From the NCBI GenBank assembly GCA_965237625.1, contig CBDEGD010000043.1:310001-374000 (forward strand): a stretch of DNA of 64,000 nucleotides, written 5' to 3'. The stretch's first letter is position 1. Each line of letters opens with the position of its first letter. A program made the position numbers and the translations under genes. The DNA comes from JABDIP01 sp965237625. Lineage in GTDB: Bacteria > Pseudomonadota > Alphaproteobacteria > DSM-16000 > Inquilinaceae. Shown one piece after another: positions 1 through 8,430 of the stretch. The notes beneath the pieces are model-generated. The model searched no databases, had not been told where the DNA came from, and worked only from the letters and a program-made list of their open reading frames with translations.

Positions 1-92
1 TTGGTCGGCTGGCGGGCCCCGGTATCGCTGGACGCAACCAGATCCTGAAGTTCGTCGTCGTCGAGTTGGCCGCTTTTCGCCGTGTCGCTCAT
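1..92 (-). CDS. TRAP transporter permease, 4TM/12TM fusion type (5' end only)
   Basis: The first 30 codons of a minus-strand gene run off the left edge. The start is the ATG at 92..90. The visible N-terminus contains DELQDLVASSDTGARQPT, which resembles the cytoplasmic leader of fused DctQM permeases paired with TAXI receptors, where an ELVA-x-(S/T)DTG-x-R-x-P motif precedes the first membrane helix. It lies 121 nt downstream of a TAXI solute receptor gene on the same strand, the usual order for this transporter class. The membrane part is outside the window, so the assignment rests on a short motif plus context. Confidence 0.7.
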   Translation of the reverse strand, partial: MSDTAKSGQLDDDELQDLVASSDTGARQPT

Positions 93-213
93 ACACCGCC
101 CCGTTCGATGTCGTTACGCACCCCGCCGGAGAACCCGGCGGCATTGGAATGTTCGCAGGTCAACCTGAAAGCGAACGGGCGAGGCCGTCAAAGCCCCGCC
201 CGCTCTGTTCGGC

Positions 214-1182
214 TTACATCAAGCCGGCTTCCTTGTAGTAGCGGACGGCACCGTCATGGAGCGGCGCCGACAAGGCATCAGTGATCATATCTTCCTTCAT
301 CAACACACCGAAGGCGGGATGCAGACGCTTGAAATCGTTGAAATTCTCGAACACCGCCTTCACGACTTGATAGGCGACGTCGTCGGGGACGGCGGTCGAG
401 GCAACGAAGGTCGCCTTCACGCCGAAGGTGGTGACATCCTCGGCACTGCCTTCGTACATGCCGCCCGGGATCGTCGAATAGGCGTAGTAGTCGTTATCGG
501 CCACCAGCCGGTCGATGATGTCGTTCGCGGCCGGCACCAATACTGTGGCGCAGGTGGTGGTGGCTTCCTGGATCGACCCGCTGGGATGACCGACCGTGAA
601 CACCATGGCGTCGAAATTGTTGTCGCACAGCGCCTGGCTCTGCTCGGAAGACTGCAGCTCCGACACCTGGCTGAACGTGTCCTTGTCCCAGCCCATCGAG
701 CTCATCAGCACTTCCATTGTGCCGCGCTGTCCGGAACCGGGATTGCCGATATTGACCCGCTTGCCAACCAGATCCTCGACCGTGCTGATGCCGCTATCGG
801 CCCGCGCGACGATGGTGAACGGCTCGCCATGGACCGAGAACAGCGAGCGCAACTCCGGGTTGGCCTCCGGGAAGTTCTCATGGGACCCGTTATAGGCATG
901 GTACTGCCAATCGGACTGGGCCACGCCCATGTCCAACTCGCCCTGGGCGATGGCGTTCAGATTGAACACGGACCCGCCGGTGCTTTCCACCGACACCCGG
1001 ACGCCGTGCTCGGCCCGACCGCGATTCACCAGCCGCTGGATCGCACCGCCAGTCGGATAATAGACGCCGGTTACACCGCCGGTGCCAATGGTCACGAAGG
1101 TATCGGCGACGGCGGGGCCGCTGGTGGCAGCCAGGCCGGCTGCCAATGTCATGGCCACCGTCGTGGTAGCAAATTTTCGCAT
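214..1182 (-). CDS. TAXI family TRAP transporter solute-binding subunit
   Basis: A 322-residue periplasmic receptor that captures a small organic acid or amino acid and delivers it to the TRAP permease encoded just downstream. A Sec signal peptide (MRK, hydrophobic core, cleavage near GPAVA-DT) is followed by the family hallmark TIGTGGVTGVYYPTGGAI around residues 31-48 and a later GxPGSGxRGT-like ligand loop (NIGNPGSGQRGTME). Length matches the family (about 320 aa). The ATG at 1182 has a good ribosome binding site (GGAGG, 1188-1192 on the reverse strand). The ligand cannot be read from sequence. The upstream aminotransferase and BKACE genes suggest an amino or keto acid. Confidence 0.93.
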   Translation of the reverse strand: MRKFATTTVAMTLAAGLAATSGPAVADTFVTIGTGGVTGVYYPTGGAIQRLVNRGRAEHGVRVSVESTGGSVFNLNAIAQGELDMGVAQSDWQYHAYNGSHENFPEANPELRSLFSVHGEPFTIVARADSGISTVEDLVGKRVNIGNPGSGQRGTMEVLMSSMGWDKDTFSQVSELQSSEQSQALCDNNFDAMVFTVGHPSGSIQEATTTCATVLVPAANDIIDRLVADNDYYAYSTIPGGMYEGSAEDVTTFGVKATFVASTAVPDDVAYQVVKAVFENFNDFKRLHPAFGVLMKEDMITDALSAPLHDGAVRYYKEAGLM

Positions 1183-1306
1183 ATCATCCTCCGGATGCTC
1201 TGTTGTCGAAATACCGGACCGATGCCAACAGCATCGGCCCGCCGATCGAGGTTTTCTTGATTATGGGGTTTGAACCCGATTGCGCCGGCCGGATCACCCG
1301 GCCGCC

Positions 1307-2149
1307 TTAGATAACCTCCCCTCTGGCCGTGTCGGCATCGGCGATGGTACGTCCGACCTGCCGTGCCGCAGCAACCGCCTCGGCCACCAACGCCGCGTTG
1401 TCAGGTGCGGTCTTTCCGGTGGACAAGGTCAAATTATTCTCAAATCCCACCCGACTATGCCCGCCGAGCGCCGCCGCCGTCAACGCGCACACCGCCTCGC
1501 GTCGTCCAAAAGCGCACATGGACCAGCGATCCCTTGGCTCGTATTCGCGCAGAAACGGCAGCAGGTCGCGCGGCTGGGATTGTTGGCCGGGCGTGTACCG
1601 CCCAAGCACAAAAAGCAGATGGCTTGGACAACCCGGGATCACCTCGCGGCGACGCAGTTCGTTGAAGCGTTTCACGTCGGCGGAATCATAGAGAATGAAT
1701 TGCGGGCGGACATGCTCGGCAACCATCCAGTGGAAGAACGCCGCCGCCCCGGCCTCATGGCCGGAATCCGGGACAAGTTCCCGCACCGCCAGCGACACGG
1801 CCTCGGGCCGCAATTCCCGGACCATGTCCATCTGCTGGGCCGCACCGTAGAGACCGACCGATTCCGTGGTGACCTGACAGATCATCCGGTCACCGACGGC
1901 GCCGCCCACCGCCGACAGGGCCGCCCGATAAGCGTCCGCATCGAGCGTGTGACCGCCTTGGCGATCGCGCACATGCAAATGGATAGCCCCTGCCCCCGCC
2001 TCCAGACAGGCCGACGCCGTCTCCGCCAATTCCGCCGGCGTCATCGGCAGGGCCGGATGGTCGGCCTTGGTCCGGCGCGCACCGTTCGGGGCAACCATGA
2101 TGAGGCAAGGCTCATCTGCCCCGGCCCATGTCGTTTCCGGGTCGGCCAA
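1307..2149 (-). CDS. BKACE family protein (3-keto-5-aminohexanoate cleavage enzyme-like, DUF849)
   Basis: A 280-residue TIM-barrel enzyme of the beta-keto acid cleavage family, which condenses a beta-keto acid with acetyl-CoA to give acetoacetate and a new CoA ester. Hallmarks visible: MVAPNGARRTKADHPALP at the first strand, AIHLHVRD (metal-binding HxH) around residue 57, and QVTTES with GHSRVGFENN near the C-terminus. Translation most likely begins at TTG 2149, preceded by GAAGGGG at a suitable distance; the alternative is an internal ATG at residue 18. It lies 3 nt after the GFA gene and after an aminotransferase, so it probably cleaves a keto acid produced by transamination. The exact substrate is unknown. 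Confidence 0.9.
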   Translation of the reverse strand: MADPETTWAGADEPCLIMVAPNGARRTKADHPALPMTPAELAETASACLEAGAGAIHLHVRDRQGGHTLDADAYRAALSAVGGAVGDRMICQVTTESVGLYGAAQQMDMVRELRPEAVSLAVRELVPDSGHEAGAAAFFHWMVAEHVRPQFILYDSADVKRFNELRRREVIPGCPSHLLFVLGRYTPGQQSQPRDLLPFLREYEPRDRWSMCAFGRREAVCALTAAALGGHSRVGFENNLTLSTGKTAPDNAALVAEAVAAARQVGRTIADADTARGEVI

Positions 2150-2152
2150 TAC

Positions 2153-2551
2153 CTAACCCCTTCTTTGGGGGAATTGCGGCAGCCCGTCCGCAATGCGGTG
2201 ATAGTCGCCCTTATCGGCCACGTAGATGTGGCGGAGGGTCTGCAAGCCTGTCGGTTGTTCGAGGGTGCCGGCCATGATGCTGACCGATGCGGCTGATGAT
2301 TTATCCCAGAAGAGGCTGGAGCCACAATGTCCGCAGAAGCCGCGGCGAATTCCCGGGGAGGATTCGTACCATTGCAGCGCGCCGGATTCAGCAATCTCCA
2401 GGCGGTCGCGATCGACTGCGGTTGCGGCGACGAAATGCCCCGACCAGCGCTGGCACTGGGTGCAATGGCAATCGATCACGCCGCGCAGGTCGCCGCGAAC
2501 CTCATACCGGACGGCGCCGCACAAGCACCGGCCCTGATTCTCCCTGCCCAT
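2153..2551 (-). CDS. GFA family (glutathione-dependent formaldehyde-activating-like) zinc protein
   Basis: A 132-residue protein of the GFA/CENP-V fold. Structural zinc ligands are visible as CLCGAVRYE near the N-terminus, DCHCTQCQRWSG around residues 28-39 and GFCGHCGSSLFW around residues 70-81. Proteins of this family are mostly of unknown substrate; few are true formaldehyde-glutathione enzymes. The start ATG at 2551 overlaps the stop of the upstream aminotransferase by one base (TGATG), so the two are translationally coupled and probably function in the same catabolic route. Confidence 0.88.
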   Translation of the reverse strand: MGRENQGRCLCGAVRYEVRGDLRGVIDCHCTQCQRWSGHFVAATAVDRDRLEIAESGALQWYESSPGIRRGFCGHCGSSLFWDKSSAASVSIMAGTLEQPTGLQTLRHIYVADKGDYHRIADGLPQFPQRRG

Positions 2552-3882
2552 CAAGCGATCTCCGCGATCGCGGCGTCGATGGCATCGCCCGTCTTCTCGA
2601 CGATCTCCGCCACATGCTGCTGCTCGATAATGAAGGGCGGCGCCAGCAGAACGTGATCGCCGCGCCGGCCATCGATGGTACCGCCCATCGGGTAGCACAT
2701 CAGCCCGCGCGCCATGGCGGCGGCCTTGGTCTTTGCATGCAGCCGGTGATTTGGATCGAACGGTTCCTTGGTCGACCGGTCGGCCACCAGTTCCAACCCC
2801 AGGAACAGGCCGCGGCCGCGAATGTCGCCGACATGGTGGTGATTGCCGAACCGCGACTCCAGCGCCTCGCGCAGCACGGCCCCCATCCTGTTCACGTTGT
2901 CCAGCAGCTTGTCTTCCTCGATCGTCCGCTGCACTGCGAGCGCGGCGGCGCAGGCAATAGCGTGGCCCATATAGGTGTGGCCGTGCTGGAAGAAACCCGA
3001 TCCGGCCCGGAAGGCCTCGAAGATCGTGTCCGTCGCCAGGACCGCGCCGATCGGCTGATAGCCGGCGCCAAGCCCTTTGGCAATGGCGACCAGATCCGGG
3101 GCAATGCCGTCCTGCTCGCAAGCGAACAAGGTACCGGTCCGGCCCATGCCGCACATCACCTCATCCAGGATCAGCAGCACGCCGTGCCGGTCGCAGATTT
3201 CCCGCACCCGCTTGAAATAGCCGGGCACCGCCGGCACAGCGCCGGCGGTCGCGCCGACGACGGGCTCGGCGATGAATGCCATCACCGTGTCGGGACCGGC
3301 CGCCTGGATCGCCGCCTCCAACTCATCGGCGATGCGCAGGCCATACGCCGCTTCGTCTTCCTCGTCGCCGCAATCCCGATAGGGGTAGCAGGGCGCAATA
3401 TGGATGGCGTCGAACAGAAGCGGCTCGAAGGGATCGCGGCGCCATTGGTTGCCGCCGGCAGCCAGCGCCCCAAGCGTGTTGCCATGATAGCTCTGGCGCC
3501 GGGCGATCAATGTCCGGCGCTCGGGTTGGCCGATCTCCAGGAAATACTGCCGCGCCATCTTGATCGCCGTCTCCACCGCCTCCGATCCGCCGCTTAGGAA
3601 ATAGGCCCGGTCAAGTCGCCCCGGCGCACGGGTCGCCAGGAACTCGGCCAGCGCCTCCATCGGCTCGGTGGTGAAAAACCCGCTATGGGCAAAGGCCAGG
3701 CGGCCGGCCTGCTCTCGGATCGCGGCGATCACCGCCGGATGGCTGTGGCCCAGGCAGGACACCGCGGCACCGCCCGAAGCATCGAGATAGCGTTTGCCGG
3801 ATCGGTCCAGGATGTAAGGGCCGTCGCCGCCCGCGGCGACCGGCGGGTCCATCGCGGTATGGCGATGAAAGACATGGGTCAT
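2551..3882 (-). CDS. class III (omega) aminotransferase, PLP-dependent
   Basis: A 443-residue fold-type I PLP enzyme of the acetylornithine/GABA/omega-amino acid aminotransferase group. Visible: SGGSEAVETAIKMARQY (cofactor phosphate loop), SYHGNTLGAL, the LILDEVMCGMGRTG block with the PLP-contacting Asp, and AIAKGLGAGYQPIGAV with the Schiff-base Lys. The start is placed at ATG 3882 (MTHVFHRHT) because the longer reading frame upstream has no homologous character. It heads a minus-strand operon with a GFA protein, a BKACE enzyme and a TAXI transporter, suggesting uptake and deamination of an amino acid followed by keto acid cleavage. Substrate specificity is unknown. Confidence 0.92.
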   Translation of the reverse strand: MTHVFHRHTAMDPPVAAGGDGPYILDRSGKRYLDASGGAAVSCLGHSHPAVIAAIREQAGRLAFAHSGFFTTEPMEALAEFLATRAPGRLDRAYFLSGGSEAVETAIKMARQYFLEIGQPERRTLIARRQSYHGNTLGALAAGGNQWRRDPFEPLLFDAIHIAPCYPYRDCGDEEDEAAYGLRIADELEAAIQAAGPDTVMAFIAEPVVGATAGAVPAVPGYFKRVREICDRHGVLLILDEVMCGMGRTGTLFACEQDGIAPDLVAIAKGLGAGYQPIGAVLATDTIFEAFRAGSGFFQHGHTYMGHAIACAAALAVQRTIEEDKLLDNVNRMGAVLREALESRFGNHHHVGDIRGRGLFLGLELVADRSTKEPFDPNHRLHAKTKAAAMARGLMCYPMGGTIDGRRGDHVLLAPPFIIEQQHVAEIVEKTGDAIDAAIAEIA

Positions 3883-4296
3883 GGGCGGAACTCGGTCGGG
3901 ACATTGTCGTCGGTCGGGCTGGACAGGCCATCCCACCGTCATCGGAAACGAACCGCACTATGCACCCGGCCCAACTCGACCGCAAACCACGCTGCGCGAT
4001 ATTTGCCATGCGATACACACCCAGCCCGGGCGTCGGACAAGAAATGAAATCACCTAGAACATGCGCCGAAAACGACCATGCTGGACAATCAAGGTAAATT
4101 CATAGTAAAATGTATAACAATTGTTAACCAATTTTGAAAATTACTGCGAAACCCCACGGGATAGCAACCCGGAGCCAAAAGGACTTCAGACTCCGGACTA
4201 TGCAAAAGGCGATCATCGGAAGCTTGTTCTTTTGATCGTCTCACCGGTCGCATCAGAGATACGGTGCCGCATCCCGACCAGATAGGAGGGAAGCAG
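3883..4296. other. intergenic divergent promoter region
   Basis: About 414 bases separate the leftward aminotransferase operon from the rightward OMP-like gene. No coding sequence is convincing. The middle (about 4090-4145) is strikingly AT-rich for this genome and contains a perfect 12-bp palindrome, TAACAATTGTTA, at 4115-4126, a plausible operator. A strong ribosome binding site (AGGAGGG, 4284-4290) serves the gene at 4297. Confidence 0.5.
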
Positions 4297-4950
4297 ATGA
4301 GCAGGACGCTTAGTGCCACTTTTTTGGCAAGCACGGTGTTGATAGCACTGGCGAACACGGCCCTTTCGGCAACTGAGCTGTGGGGCGCGACGACAGGTCC
4401 GCGCGACATGACGGCGGATTGGTTCGATATGAGCATCGATGACGATGTCTTCGCACAACCCGCTTACGGTCAGTTCGGCGTAGCGCCCGCGACAAATCAG
4501 ACGGCCGGCTTCACCGCCTTGCTTGGCGGGGCAGTGACCGTCGGCGAACTCTCCGTCCAGCCATTTTCCAGCCTGACCTATGCCGGGCCCAACGATGACT
4601 CCATCGGCGACCGCACCACCTTATACGCCACCCAAGACTCGCTCACCGGCGCCATCGGCCTGCAGACGTCGGCGCTGTTGAAATCCGGCTTGGGCCCGCT
4701 CGAGGCTCTGATCGACCTGTACTTGGCGCATGAATTCGATATCGATGGCTTGCGGCTCAGAACGCTGCCCGGCGCGCTACGGCGGAATATCTACGCCGAG
4801 CCGGCCGATCCAGCGAAATTCGATCTCGAGAACGCCTTGAGCCTTCGGCTCAAGGGCATGGTGCCGGGCTATTTCCAATACGAAACCCGGTTGCGCGTTC
4901 GCAGCACGGGCATCCAAGAGATCACCGGCGGCATTCGGTTCAGATGGTGA
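4297..4950 (+). CDS. exported predicted outer-membrane beta-barrel protein, unknown family
   Basis: 217 residues from ATG 4297, chosen because it has an ideal ribosome binding site (AGGAGGG) and begins a clear signal peptide (MSR, hydrophobic core, cleavage near TALSA-TE). The mature protein has alternating hydrophobic/polar stretches and ends in GGIRFRW, a terminal aromatic typical of BAM-inserted beta-barrel proteins. I do not recognise the family; the later part resembles the tail of an autotransporter-like barrel only in general character. The next gene encodes a similar small protein that shares an acidic Asp-rich segment after the signal peptide (DDDVF here, DDDLFF there), so the two may be paralogues. 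Function unknown. Confidence 0.72.
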   Translation: MSRTLSATFLASTVLIALANTALSATELWGATTGPRDMTADWFDMSIDDDVFAQPAYGQFGVAPATNQTAGFTALLGGAVTVGELSVQPFSSLTYAGPNDDSIGDRTTLYATQDSLTGAIGLQTSALLKSGLGPLEALIDLYLAHEFDIDGLRLRTLPGALRRNIYAEPADPAKFDLENALSLRLKGMVPGYFQYETRLRVRSTGIQEITGGIRFRW

Positions 4951-5128
4951 CCCACTCTGCCATGCCGCCCTTCGGAATGCGGCCTGCCGGCCGTGGCGCG
5001 CCGGGTCGCTTCGGCAACACCGACGACCCACGGCAACTCATTGCGGCACCGGGCACAGGCTGCGATAGTCGCGAACGATCAGGATGATCCGACGGCGAGA
5101 GAAACGACCGGTCGAACAGGTAGGGGCA

Positions 5129-5716
5129 ATGAACAAGAAGAAACTTGCCGCAACAGCGGTCGCGATTGCCATGGTCCTTTGGGCCGGCGCGCCTGCCAGT
5201 GCCGGCGACACCGGCCTGCAACACCCGTTCGACGACGATTTGTTCTTCGCCGTCTCATCCTCGGAAGATGTAGACCAGTTCAAGGACGGATCGTCATGGA
5301 CCTTTGGTCCGATGGCCAATCTCCGACTGGCGGGCGGTGCGCTCGGCGACACCATCGATGGCAATCGATCGGAGTTGACTGATTTCGGTCACCGGTCCGA
5401 GACACTGATTGGGAGCCTCGGCTTCCTGAGTCTCGCAAAGGTCGACAGCCGGTTGGGAGCAATCTACTCGCGGCTGAGCCTATCGTTCGAGCATGCCCTA
5501 AAGGCCAACGACCATCTTGTGATCGCGGGATTGTCCGGCGGCCGCAGGAATGGGTATTACGCCGATTTCACCCAGGTCGACGTGATGGCTCTCGATGCGC
5601 AATTCGCGATGAAGATGTCGGATTCGGTCACCGGCCTCCTTGCCTACGGCGCCAAGACGGACCTTGGTTCCGGCGCCGAACATCAAGTCCTGATACGGAT
5701 CAAATTCGGCTTCTAG
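5129..5716 (+). CDS. exported predicted beta-barrel protein, unknown family
   Basis: 195 residues from ATG 5129, preceded by AGGTAGGGG. A signal peptide (MNKKK, hydrophobic core, cleavage near APASA-GD) is followed by a region rich in beta-prone alternation, and the protein ends IRIKFGF, an aromatic OMP-like terminus. It follows the gene at 4297 by about 180 nt on the same strand and resembles it in size, export signal and terminal motif. No enzyme motif is visible. The stop codon lies at the left edge of a long stem-loop (5714-5768) that could act as a transcription terminator or protect the mRNA 3' end. Confidence 0.7.
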   Translation: MNKKKLAATAVAIAMVLWAGAPASAGDTGLQHPFDDDLFFAVSSSEDVDQFKDGSSWTFGPMANLRLAGGALGDTIDGNRSELTDFGHRSETLIGSLGFLSLAKVDSRLGAIYSRLSLSFEHALKANDHLVIAGLSGGRRNGYYADFTQVDVMALDAQFAMKMSDSVTGLLAYGAKTDLGSGAEHQVLIRIKFGF

Positions 5717-5768
5717 TGTCCCGATTCTGAAATTCGCCATAGCGAATTACAGGATCAAAGGGACACTA
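5714..5768. repeat. long imperfect stem-loop 1 with TAGTGT...ACACTA ends
   Basis: TAGTGTCCC (5714-5722) pairs with GGGACACTA (5760-5768). Inside, GATTCTG pairs with CAGGATC with one mismatch, and AATTCGC (5731-5737) pairs perfectly with GCGAATT (5742-5748) around the loop CATA. The whole forms one extended hairpin of about 55 nt beginning at the stop codon of the preceding gene. There is no T-tract, so it is not a classical intrinsic terminator. The TA-flanked termini could be those of a miniature inverted-repeat element. Confidence 0.7.
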
Positions 5769-5779
5769 TCTATATGATT

Positions 5780-5845
5780 CTAGTGTGATTCAGCTTCCAA
5801 ATCTCGGCACATGAAATGTGCCGAACTTCAGCACCATCACACTAG
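5780..5845. repeat. stem-loop 2 with CTAGTGTGAT...ATCACACTAG ends
   Basis: CTAGTGTGAT (5780-5789) and ATCACACTAG (5836-5845) are a perfect 10-bp inverted repeat. A second perfect 9-bp stem, TCGGCACAT (5804-5812) and ATGTGCCGA (5816-5824) with loop GAA, sits inside. The outer arms share the TAGTGT/ACACTA core with stem-loop 1, suggesting related repeat units. Confidence 0.7.
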
Positions 5846-5885
5846 ATCAATCTCCACTCAACTCGATTGGCTGGAGTTTGATCTA
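5843..5885. repeat. stem-loop 3
   Basis: TAGATCAATCTCCA (5843-5856) pairs with TGGAGTTTGATCTA (5872-5885), 13 of 14 positions complementary, around a 15-nt loop. It overlaps the right end of stem-loop 2 by three bases. The remainder up to 5973 shows no further clear structure or coding potential. Confidence 0.6.
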
Positions 5886-5973
5886 TTTCATCGAGTCAGA
5901 GCAGCCCACATTCACCGGAACGCATGCTGCCCTGGGGCGCCATCCGTGGCCTTTGCTCGGCAACAGCCCCGAC

Positions 5974-6645
5974 TTAGAGTCCGGCAGAGCCATTGGCCCT
6001 CCAATGGGCCTCGCCGCTGATCAGAGTCCACTCGACCATACGTCTGAGGACCTTGCCCAGTGCGTCATCGAACGCGTTGACGATGGCATCGAGCGTGTTG
6101 CTGGTGGCGGCCGTGGTCGCCTCGAAATTGTCACCGGCAATGATCGCGCGCCTTGGTATCTCGACCAGCTTGGCATTCATCCGGACCCGGATCTTCGGCG
6201 GCGCGGACAGACCGTTTTCCACATACTCCGCTTGAAATTCCCGCAGCTCGGTCTTGAGCACGTAGTTGGCACGCAAGCCGATGGATTCGCGGCCGACCGA
6301 GACGATCCGACCGGAATTCTCGAAGCTCTCGACAATCAGGGTTTGAACCATCTGCGGCGCGCGGTCGGTCCAGGCCACATCGGCAAAATAGTCAAGCTTG
6401 AGCGGTGTGCTTTGGAGCGCGAGCCGAAGTGAATCCAAGCCGGCCGCCGCCGCTGGCGGCTCCACGAGCAGTTGCCAATCCACCGCCGGCAGGTCCTCCG
6501 CGAAGGTGCTCTTGGGCGTTAGCGTATAAAGCTGCGGCGGAGACCGCAGCCCGGAGATAGTGCAGGCGGGCAGGATTACCGTCCCCAGCCCGACCAGGGA
6601 CAGACGCGCAAACTGCCGCCGACCGGTTAGCATCGATCGCCTCAT
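5974..6645 (-). CDS. ABC-type transport auxiliary lipoprotein (PqiC/YmbA-like, DUF330)
   Basis: 223 residues. The N-terminus has a twin-basic start, a hydrophobic stretch and a lipobox-like ILPAC, so it is probably an outer-membrane lipoprotein. The mature part carries the YTLTP entry strand typical of ABC-type auxiliary components and the pattern FADVAWTDRAPQMVQTLIVE around residues 86-105, characteristic of PqiC-like proteins that bridge MCE proteins to the outer membrane. It overlaps the upstream mlaD-like gene (ATGA at 6642-6645), so it is the last gene of the lipid-transport operon. Confidence 0.88.
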   Translation of the reverse strand: MRRSMLTGRRQFARLSLVGLGTVILPACTISGLRSPPQLYTLTPKSTFAEDLPAVDWQLLVEPPAAAAGLDSLRLALQSTPLKLDYFADVAWTDRAPQMVQTLIVESFENSGRIVSVGRESIGLRANYVLKTELREFQAEYVENGLSAPPKIRVRMNAKLVEIPRRAIIAGDNFEATTAATSNTLDAIVNAFDDALGKVLRRMVEWTLISGEAHWRANGSAGL

Positions 6646-7607
6646 TCGACCCTGACCCCTTGTTCCGAACTGCCGAATAGAAACTGCGCCGGATCGTTCT
6701 CGATCCGCACGGCAACACGCGACAGGTTTGTCGCCAATGTGCGCAGTTCTTGTACCATCAGCGTGAACTCGTTGATCCCGCCGCCGGTAAACTCGCGAAT
6801 TCCCTGCCGGTTTTCGCGGATAAAGACGGTGATCTGGTTCGACGTGTCGGTCGCCGCATCCGCAAGCTCTCGAATGTCCAGGGCTGTCATTGACATCTCC
6901 TGGTCGACAATCCGCAGCGTGGTGTCCACGCGGTCGCTCAGCCGCGCAAGATCGACGCGCGCCTCCGATACAATTCCATCGACATTCACCGTCAGGCTCT
7001 CGAGACGTTCGACCGCCGTCGAAATTTCCTGCGACCGGTCGGAGAGCGTCTGGGTCAGGGCATCGACATTCTCAAGTATGTTCGATACCGAATCGACATT
7101 CTCCTCGCTGAGAAAAGTCGTTGCGGCATCGGCCAGGCGCGTGGCGCTCTCCAGAAGCCGCGGGAAATTCTCCAACAATTCGGCCAGTGAGCTCGGCTGC
7201 GATGCGATCACCGCCATGCGCTCCCCGAACTCCGGCTCGAGCAGCGGATCGCCCTGGACCCCGCCAATAATCTCAACAAAACTACCGCCGGTGATGCCCT
7301 GAATAGCCAAAGTGGCGACATTGCTGACGACGATTGGGGTGCCTGGCGCAACGTCCACGGTGACCTGAACCCGCTCCACATTGTCGGGGTCGATCCTGAT
7401 ATCTGTCACCGTTCCGACCGGGATGCCGCGATATCGCACGGCGCTGCCGACCTGCAAGCCCGTCACTGAGCCACTGAAATAGATCAGATAATTGTCGAAC
7501 TCCCGGTCGATGCTCAGCTTGCCAAGCCAGGTCGCAAAGATCACCAGCCCCAGGATTCCGGCAAGCACGAAGCTGCCGACGACGACGTAACTCGCTCTGG
7601 TCTCCAT
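6642..7607 (-). CDS. mlaD: MlaD-family MCE protein, substrate-binding subunit of lipid ABC transporter
   Basis: 321 residues. One N-terminal membrane helix (about residues 8-28) anchors it in the inner membrane. The MCE domain (about 38-115) shows the signature GLQVGSAVRYRGIPVGTV and GITGGSFVEI. A long helical, coiled-coil-prone C-terminal half (about 130-300) is rich in Leu/Ser/Asp heptads, consistent with a tunnel-forming or periplasm-spanning needle as in PqiB/LetB or MlaD homologues. It lies 3 nt downstream of the ATPase gene and overlaps the lipoprotein gene, forming one operon for phospholipid transport across the envelope. Confidence 0.92.
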   Translation of the reverse strand: METRASYVVVGSFVLAGILGLVIFATWLGKLSIDREFDNYLIYFSGSVTGLQVGSAVRYRGIPVGTVTDIRIDPDNVERVQVTVDVAPGTPIVVSNVATLAIQGITGGSFVEIIGGVQGDPLLEPEFGERMAVIASQPSSLAELLENFPRLLESATRLADAATTFLSEENVDSVSNILENVDALTQTLSDRSQEISTAVERLESLTVNVDGIVSEARVDLARLSDRVDTTLRIVDQEMSMTALDIRELADAATDTSNQITVFIRENRQGIREFTGGGINEFTLMVQELRTLATNLSRVAVRIENDPAQFLFGSSEQGVRVE

Positions 7608-7610
7608 AAC

Positions 7611-8429
7611 TCAGACCGCCTCAGTCGGTTTGGCGGACGCTTGCCGTGCTGCACGGCCACGCGGCCCATGGAAGTATTCCTGTATCCAAGGAATATCTAC
7701 CTTCAGAAGGTTCTCCATTGTGTCGACAATGACTCGTTTGTCGATCAATACGGCGATCCGGTCGCAAATCGCGCCCAGGCTGTCGAGGTCATGAGTCACC
7801 ATAAACACGGTTAGATTAAGACTTTTTTGTAGGTTGGAGATGAGTTGGTCGAAGGCCGCCGCACCGATCGGATCGAGTCCGGCCGTCGGCTCATCAAGGA
7901 AAACAATCTCAGGATCCAGCGCCAATGCCCGCGCCAGACCGGCACGCTTGCGCATGCCGCCGGACAACTCCGACGGGTATTTGGCGCAGGCGAAGGATGG
8001 CAAACCCACCATGCCGATCTTGACCCCGGTGATCTCGTCGATGAGGTCTTTGGACAGGTCGGTGTATTCCTTAATCGGCACCTGAATGTTTTGCCCGACC
8101 GTCATCGAGCTGAATAGTGCGCCGTCTTGGAACAGCACCCCCCATTTCTGCATATATTGCTTGCGGGCCGCTCCCCTCAGCCGCGTGATATCGGTTCCGA
8201 AGACCTGCACCGAACCGGCGGCAGGCTGGATCAGTCCGATGATTTCCTTGAGAAGCACCGACTTACCGGTTCCCGAGCCGCCGACGACACCCAGCACCTC
8301 GCCGCGCCGTACGTCGAGGTCGAGATCGTCATGCACGATCTGCGGGCCGAATTGTGTACGCAGCCCGCGCACTTTGATGACGACGTCTTCGTCGACAGGC
8401 GCGGCAGCGATGTTTTTTGGAAGTGCCAA
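7611..8429 (-). CDS. mlaF: MlaF-type ABC transporter ATP-binding protein
   Basis: 272 residues, a single nucleotide-binding domain. Walker A GGSGTGKS (about 50-57), Q-loop in WGVLFQDGALF, ABC signature LSGGMRKRAGLARAL, Walker B IVFLDEPTAGLDP and H-loop VTHD are all present. The LSGGMRKR form of the signature and the FQDGALFSSMTV Q-loop region are diagnostic of the MlaF/Ttg2A subgroup. A C-terminal extension after the H-loop (PRGRAARQASAKPTEAV) is poorly conserved. The gene starts one base after the permease stop, implying tight coupling. Confidence 0.95.
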   Translation of the reverse strand: MALPKNIAAAPVDEDVVIKVRGLRTQFGPQIVHDDLDLDVRRGEVLGVVGGSGTGKSVLLKEIIGLIQPAAGSVQVFGTDITRLRGAARKQYMQKWGVLFQDGALFSSMTVGQNIQVPIKEYTDLSKDLIDEITGVKIGMVGLPSFACAKYPSELSGGMRKRAGLARALALDPEIVFLDEPTAGLDPIGAAAFDQLISNLQKSLNLTVFMVTHDLDSLGAICDRIAVLIDKRVIVDTMENLLKVDIPWIQEYFHGPRGRAARQASAKPTEAV

Positions 8430-8430
8430 T

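Noticed and set aside
256..1260. Long plus-strand open frame over the TAXI gene
   Set aside because: It is antisense to a clear TAXI receptor with signal peptide and ribosome binding site; its own translation is His/Arg/Gly-rich without family features.
2287..3597. 436-codon plus-strand open frame
   Set aside because: It is the antisense shadow of the class III aminotransferase and shows typical GC-rich low-complexity antisense composition.
4115..4126. 12-bp palindrome TAACAATTGTTA as a defined regulator site
   Set aside because: It is a perfect palindrome in a promoter region, but in AT-rich DNA such a short match may be chance and no regulator gene is adjacent; it is mentioned only in the intergenic entry.
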